Part shown: piece after piece, positions 58,561 through 64,000 of the stretch
How positions within the stretch are numbered: position 1 is the stretch's first letter
Layout: every line of letters starts with the position of its first letter
Assembly (NCBI GenBank): GCA_021442155.1
Contig: CM038221.1
Coordinates: forward strand, 152,759,601 to 152,823,600
DNA from: Cymbidium sinense
Taxonomy: Eukaryota > Streptophyta > Magnoliopsida > Asparagales > Orchidaceae
Length of the DNA: 64,000 nucleotides
Direction of reading: 5' to 3'
Translations under genes and position numbers: made by a program
The notes under the pieces: generated by a model
What the model saw: the letters and a program-made list of their open reading frames with translations, nothing else
Database searches by the model: none
Told to the model about the DNA's origin: nothing

Positions 58561-59586
58561 TCAATCTAACTCAAGTGGACTCAAAACCAACCCAAATGGT
58601 GGCTAACATCTCAACCCATATGATGTGAAACTCCAAGTCAACAATGGAGGCATGGAGTAAAGAGAAAATAATTGGCAAAATGCCAAAATTCAAAATCCAC
58701 TCAAGCAACATATCATATCTCCACTTGGCTGCCACTCTGTTGGCTCTATAGTAGCTAAGCCATTGATCTTAGACTTAAATTAGGTTGGTGTTTTGTTGTG
58801 ATGTATTGATTTTTTTTGTTTTGTGATGTATATTTTTAGACTAATTGTTAGGATTATTTGTGCGTAGTCTGGATGGTAAGATGATAGTAGACTAATAATA
58901 TTTTTTGTAGAGGATTATGCTTATGAGATCGTTGTAATAAAAAAATAAAATTATAAATATTTTTATTTGCAAATGCTCCTTATGTCCCTAAGCATAATCC
59001 ACTAGAACATGTGGGCTTGGTGACAAAAGAAAGAGAAACTAAGCCTCAATATATGAAATATATAAACTGTTTGATGTGAATATATGTAAATTTAACCTTT
59101 GTCTTGCAGGTCTAGTTAGATTTTAATTTTTCACAAAAATGTAATTTTTGCAATAAGTTTAGTATTTTAACTATGGGATTTAGGACGAGCAGTTGCTAGA
59201 AGACTTTGACCTAGAAGGTCTTGTAATGCCTAAATAACTTGATCTATGAAGATGAAATTGAAGACCTTCATAGTTTTATTTTTATAATCTTGGTTATATA
59301 AAGATAGAGTTCGGCTGTCTATCTTTTTTTTCTCTATGGTGTACAGTAGTATTGATCACACTAATCTCTTATTCTTTTAATCGATGATATTTGTTTGGCT
59401 CATTTACATTGATTACACAATTGAATTGCATTCTTTTTATAAGTTGCTTAAAATGTGTTTGTTTGTTATATAACCTGTATATGATAGGCTCTTTAAGAAT
59501 TTAAATTTTCTACTCCTACTAATTAACTCTAATTAAAATTTTAATAACTCATAGCTTCATAATAAAGCTTAGGCACTTAATCAAGA
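58561..59586. other. Non-coding stretch
   Basis: No gene recognised. At 59110 a good acceptor TTTGTCTTGCAG is followed by an early stop in the phase needed for exon 11; its use is unproven. Confidence 0.35.
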
Positions 59587-60100
59587 TGTGGGATCCGAAA
59601 ATTCGCCACCGACATCTTTCGATAAAAAAAAGGAAAGAATTGTTTAAGTGATACTCGTAATTGAATAAGTAGATAAGACACTACCTGGAGATTTCGCTCT
59701 CATTTGGTAAACTTTTATATCTGATGTTTCCTATCAGCTCTATAAGCATTACCCTCCCAATGAGAGAGACTTTCGATTAAGCTAAATGAATCGTTAACGA
59801 GTATATAATTGCGATGAGTTTAACTTATGAAATTTATTATTTTAACTTAAAACTTTTGTGGGAACACGACGCTCATCAAGATCCCATGGTTCTATCCGGC
59901 CGCGATCCTCCCGCTATAGAAATCAACCCGACCGCGATCCTTCAAGAACACTAAGGCCCGCGTGTCCAGACCAGGGAGTTGTTTGGAATAATACAAGTCA
60001 ACCTTAGCTAACATAGGCTTTTTAACTAAATACATTCTACATTTCACGCTCAAAGAAAGCCGGAACATACGGCCGCTACGCGGACCGTAATTTAGCCATA
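59587..60100 (-). repeat. Inverted partial copy of the 926-bp repeat
   Basis: In reverse complement this matches the 926-bp unit: AGTAGATAAGACACTACCTG against TAGTGTCTTATCTACT, ATGAAATTTATTATTTTAAC against TAAATATAATGAATTTCAT, and the edge TGTGGGATCCGAAAATTCGC against GAATTTTTGGAGCCCACA. The match begins exactly at TG/CA, supporting an LTR-type end at 59587. It is followed by CpG-rich DNA (60040-60130: CGGCCGCTACGCGGACCG). Confidence 0.75.
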
Positions 60101-60689
60101 TCGCGGCGAACCACCCGGCCGAGGTCAGTCAGAACCGCCATTTATGCTCATATATCAAGAAAACCAGAGAGACACAATGCCCCACGGCTTTTGGAATATT
60201 TGATGAAGGTATTATGTATTTAATTGACATCGCAAAAAGTTTTCTTAATTTGTCACCAAGACAAACAATCATGAGGTGGATTAATTTTATTATTTTTTTA
60301 TTTTTATTTTTTTTTAGTTTTAATTTAAATAATTCATTTCACTTTTTTTTTTATTTCCTTTTTTTTGTGTTATTTTCTTTGAATTTTGATCATTTTATGA
60401 TTGATTTTAGATTTGAATATATGATCATTTATCATTGAAATTTTAATTATAATTACCCTTCTCGATCCTAGGGTCAATATCAATCGATAACTCATTCGTC
60501 TGGTTTTCAGAGACGTTTCATCAAAAGATAATCCTTCAAAACCTCATTCCCTCTAACATGAGGATATGCCTTGACTTTTCTTCCCGATTTGAATTTTGTA
60601 AGTACGCAATGGATCACGTCATTATACTTACGTAATTGCCTTTATATTATTTATTTGCAATTCTTATAATATCAAATTTTTTATTTTAA

Positions 60690-61120
60690 CTACCCCCAAG
60701 ACCAAACCGGATTATGTAAGATTCTTTTGTATTGACTTGAATTACTCCAACATACGCATATAGATATCCGTTCTTGAAAATCGCATTAAGATTTAATGTC
60801 AAGCTTTCGTGCCAAATTGATTTTGAGGTTTTTAACTGACCCATCCAACCAAACCGGAAGTGTAGATTTGTTCTTCAGATTGACATGATCAGAATGCAAA
60901 GGATATGGGATTTTAGGTTAACTGACCCCCAAGACCAAACCGAAGATGTAGATTCGTTTTTTATATTTGTCTTACTCATATGCCCCTAATGTTTGACATT
61001 CCAACATACATACGAGATTCTGCTCTTAATGTAGGACATTTGAATGCCTATAAATGTAGTAATTTGCAAGCGGATTAACATTTGACATTTTGTTTACCTT
61101 ACCCCAAGACAACCGGATGA
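60690..61120 (+). repeat. Degenerate repeat with AAGACCAAACCGG motif
   Basis: CCCCCAAGACCAAACCGGAT (60697), CCAACCAAACCGGAAGTGTA (60846), CCCCCAAGACCAAACCGAAG (60928) and CCCCAAGACAACCGGATGAT (61103) recur at irregular spacing (about 82-175 bp). Several are followed by ATGTA(A)GATTCTTT-like text. Non-coding. Confidence 0.6.
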
Positions 61121-61539
61121 TGTTTTTGCATGGATCAATAGTTAAGCAAAAAAGAACATTGCTTCATAAGGTCATGATTTCATTTATCTTGCATATTAAA
61201 GGCATTCAAACCTAATAATGAGATAACACTTTAAATATACACATAATCATTTAAAGATTTTAGCATGAAGTTCTCGCCATTTGTTTTCTAAATGATACAA
61301 CTTATATCTTTCCATGCATCGATGTCATATGGCATAATCGACTAAAGAAATGAATTTGAACTTTAAGTAAGTAATCTCATATGCTATGAAGATTGAACTA
61401 AGCTAAGCAGAAAGATAACATCAGAATTTATATATTTAATGAGATGAATTTAATAATCATGTACCTTCTTTTTTCTTCTTTAAATACTTAAGACATTTCA
61501 CATTTTTATTTATCAAAATTTTAGCCTCCGTCCATCCCC

Positions 61540-62480
61540 GCGATGGGTCGGCCACTCCCACCACGCCAAGAAAGGCGGTGGTGTCGTGAGACACCCTACC
61601 AAAAGTTTATTGTCACCACGCCAAGAAAGGCATGGCCATGTGAACACAAGATTGATTTCACACTTAACAGTGGAGCAAGACTTATCATATCAGCTCGCCA
61701 CGGAACAACGCGAACGTACTTATCACAAGTTTCCGCCAGACGGGAACAACGTGAACGGCACTTATAAAGATGTAGTAATAAAGCATTCACACGTGATACG
61801 AAATTAAAAGATAAAGATTTATATATACGACACATTTCAACTTTTTTTTTTTATTGAAAATTTCGGCCTCCCTGGCCATCCCCCCATTTGCGGGGTCGCC
61901 GAGACTGTTTTCCCACCACGCCAAGAAAGACGTGCATGGTAGGTGTCGTGAGACACCGCGACCGAAAGTTTATTTACCCACCACGCTAAGAAAGTGCATG
62001 GGGTTAGCATATAATATAGCCAGCTTTAAATCCTTGTCTCCTGCTTATCAAAGTTTACAACGCCTCCGCAGGGTTGCTATGAGATCGAGTCCACCACGCC
62101 AAGGCGGCATGGTGGTGTCGCGAGACATGCAAAACTTTGATAGCATTTCGTTAAGATATCACATATGCAAGAGTATAAAGATGAAATTTACGAACCCTTA
62201 TTCTCCGCTTATCAGTTTACAAGCCCCGCCTCCCTTCCAGGTTGAGAGATCGAGTCCACCACGCCAAGAAAGGCGTGCATGGTGGTGTCGCGGAGACACC
62301 GCCAAACTGAAACAAGATTTGCTTAAGATATCACATATGCAAGAGTATAAAGATGAAATTTACCCAACCCTTATCTCCGCTTATCAAAGTTTACCTCCCT
62401 CCAGGGTTGACAGAGATCGAGTCACCACGCCAAGAAAGGCGCATGGGTGGTGTCGCGGAGACACCGCTAAACTTTGATAG
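61540..62480 (+). repeat. Hairpin-rich tandem array (~167-bp period in the right half)
   Basis: Seven copies of CCACGCCAAGAAAGGCG-like text at about 61558, 61614, 61913, 61978, 62090, 62256 and 62424; the last three are 166 and 168 bp apart. Each full unit carries two small hairpins: CGCC-AAGAAA-GGCG and GGTGTC-GCGGA-GACACC (GGTGTC-GTGA-GACACC in older units). Units also share AAGATATCACATATGCAAGAG and AGTTTACAAC/CCTCC-type blocks. The 207-aa open frame across 61854-62477 is repeat-encoded and not a gene. Confidence 0.8.
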
Positions 62481-62749
62481 CTAAGATTTTCCCGTTAAGC
62501 AGATATATCACATGCAAGAATGCAAGAATGAAACTCAGACAAAGTGGTATAATCAAATCCCTTTCTATTAATTTCGATTTCAACTCGCATATGAAAGATG
62601 ACATATATATAATTCACTTCATAGAAACCAATTGAGGCAAAGCATGAAATTCATGAGAACAAAGAAATAATATGATATTTAAGCCATACATCCTTCCTTA
62701 TCAAATTTTCAAACTTCCGCTCAAATAAAAGAAATTTTCAGCAAGCACC

Positions 62750-63410
62750 ACGCCTTTAGATAGCAAGCTACTTGATTTCCTTAGATAAGAAAGTTTTTTT
62801 CAAGCCTTATACTCATCCAATAACAAATGATCGATTCCTTAGGGGAAAATATTTTCAGCAAACATCTTGGCCATTAAATAGCAAGATGATTGATTCCCCC
62901 TTAGAGAAAAAGAAATTTTTCAGCATGCATGGCCTTTAGACAACAAGCTAACAATTTTCCCCTTAGATAGAAATGTTCTCAGCATGCTTATGCCCATTAA
63001 ACAGCAAAATGATTGATTCCCCCTTAGAGAAAAGAAATTTTTCAGCATGCATGGCCTTTAGACAACAAGCTAACAATTTTCCCTTAGATAGAAATGTTCT
63101 TTATGCCCATTAAACAAAATGATTGATTCTCCTTAGAGAAAAGAAATTTTTCAGCATGCATGGCCTTTAGACAACAAGCTAACAATTTTCCCTTAGATAG
63201 AAATGTTCTCTGCTTATGCCCATTAAACAGAAAATGATTGATTCCCCTTAGAGAAAAGAAATTTTCAGCATGCATGGCCTTTTTAGACAACAAGCCAACA
63301 ATTTTCCCCTTAGATAGAAATGTTCTCAGACATGCTTATGCCCATTAAACAACAAAATGATTGATTCTCCTTAGAAAAGAAAAGAAATTTTTCAGCAAGA
63401 TAAACAAGTG
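62750..63410 (+). repeat. ~118-bp tandem array built from two ~60-bp half-units
   Basis: GATTGATTC starts units at 62888, 63011, 63121, 63236 and 63359 (spacing 123, 110, 115, 123). Each unit holds two related halves: one with CCTTAGAGAAAAGAAATTTT and CAGCATGCATGGCCTTTAGA, the other with CCCTTAGATAGAAATGTTCT and CAGCATGCTTATGCCCATTA. Units differ mainly by indels. Non-coding. Confidence 0.85.
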
Positions 63411-63599
63411 ATCTATAGGAAAGAAAGAAGCCATTAAAAATATTATCCCCGCCAAAGCATTTTCAGCAAGATAAACACCATAAAATCAGAGATAATAGGA
63501 AAAAATGAGATTTGGGGCCATACATCATCCCAAATCCCTAAAGGAAAACTCTCTAGAAGATAATCCCAAGCATAAAGATATAGCATATTCAAAGAAAAA

Positions 63600-64000
63600 C
63601 CCTAACTTCCAAAGAAGCTCAAATGCATAAAACAAGCTTAGGGTTGAGAGAGAGACTGGTTTCAATGCTAAGAGGAAAAGGAGGAAAAGGGTTTCTACTG
63701 ACAGTGGTCTCTGCTGGGTTCTCCCAGCTGGCACTTAAATTTGGACGAGGAGAGGAAGGAAGAATCGTGAGAGGAGAAGAAGCCGAGACGAGAGAGAGTT
63801 CCTTCTGGCAGGAGAGAGAGTCGCAGCTGAGAGCTTAGCCAAGCAAAGGATGTTACCGAGAAGGAGAGACCAGAGAGCAACGCAACGGTGGAAGCCGAGA
63901 GGGAGCTTCATGAGGGAGTAGCAAAATGAAATAGAGGGGAGGTCAAGAGGGAGCTCAATCGCGGAGAGGCCGGAGCTTCAACAGAGAGCCAGAGACCGAG
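63600..64000. other. GA-rich end block
   Basis: A strongly purine-rich stretch (GAGAGGAGAAGAAGCCGAGA, AGGAGAGAGAGTCGCAGC) running off the window. Read on the minus strand it is a CT-rich leader containing CTCTCTCTCAACCCTAAGC. This resembles the 49.7-49.85 kb leader, or the 5' UTR of a minus-strand gene. Short frames on both strands are composition effects. Confidence 0.45.

Noticed and set aside
59105..59120. Possible last exon of the DUF2439 gene after TTTGTCTTGCAG
   Set aside because: The acceptor is good and the phase fits, but it would add only two or three residues before a stop; without homologue or RNA support it was left as a candidate.
61854..62477. 207-aa open frame, the longest in the window
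   Set aside because: It lies wholly in a tandem array, repeats the same peptide (SPPRQERR-like) with each unit and has no exon context.
63623..63880. Short frames on both strands at the right edge
   Set aside because: Produced by GA/CT-rich composition; no domain or start context supports them, though a UTR of a neighbouring gene remains possible.
1..64000. tRNA, rRNA, CRISPR, prokaryotic operons or integrated virus
   Set aside because: No cloverleaf with conserved A/B boxes, no rRNA blocks, no regular spacer array and no viral gene order were seen; all reverse transcriptases present fit LINE or LTR retrotransposons.

Overview
The window is nuclear DNA of a flowering plant. The evidence is one gene with ten GT-AG exons and introns of up to 11.4 kb, an AT-rich background, and a typical plant transposon load: RTE-type LINEs, Ty1-copia and Ty3/gypsy elements primed by initiator Met-tRNA, hAT-type elements with 8-bp target duplications, and Tourist-like MITEs with 3-bp target duplications. 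There is nothing prokaryotic. The species cannot be fixed from sequence alone.

One gene is well supported, on the + strand from 21944 to at least 55817. Its joined exons give about 378 codons without a stop. They encode two tandem DUF2439 (ZGRF1/Mte1/Dbl2 N-terminal type) domains followed by a polar, low-complexity tail. Each domain is split by a phase-0 intron at the same place, so the pair probably arose by internal duplication of a two-exon module. The true 3' end was not found. Relatives in yeasts and animals act in homologous recombination and replication-fork repair; that role is inferred here from family only.

Layout. 0-4 kb: LINE 3' ends, a gypsy gag remnant with primer site, a MITE and an AT microsatellite. 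4.2-4.5 kb: a short GC-rich island that could be a 5' exon. 4.6-13.4 kb: a foldback MITE, then a roughly 4-kb segment duplicated head to tail, each copy carrying a ~247-bp tandem array and two MITEs. 14.9-17.4 kb: a decayed RTE LINE. 17.5-18.6 kb: a foldback, MULE-like element. 21.2 kb: a small hAT MITE just upstream of the gene. 21.9-55.8 kb: the gene. Its intron 2 holds a 1.7-kb Tourist-like element. Intron 3 holds a three-level nest, with a hAT MITE inside a gypsy element inside a copia element. Intron 4 holds a hAT transposase fossil and a hAT MITE. Intron 6 holds several tandem-repeat blocks.

55.8-64 kb: a Tourist-like MITE, diverged repeats, and a mosaic of tandem-repeat families (59.6-63.9 kb). 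Part of that mosaic matches the repeats of intron 6 (49.7-53.2 kb) in inverted orientation and in the same order. These blocks are the least explained part of the window and may be long LTRs of an uncharacterised element. Most other long ORFs are chance frames in repeats or decayed transposons.
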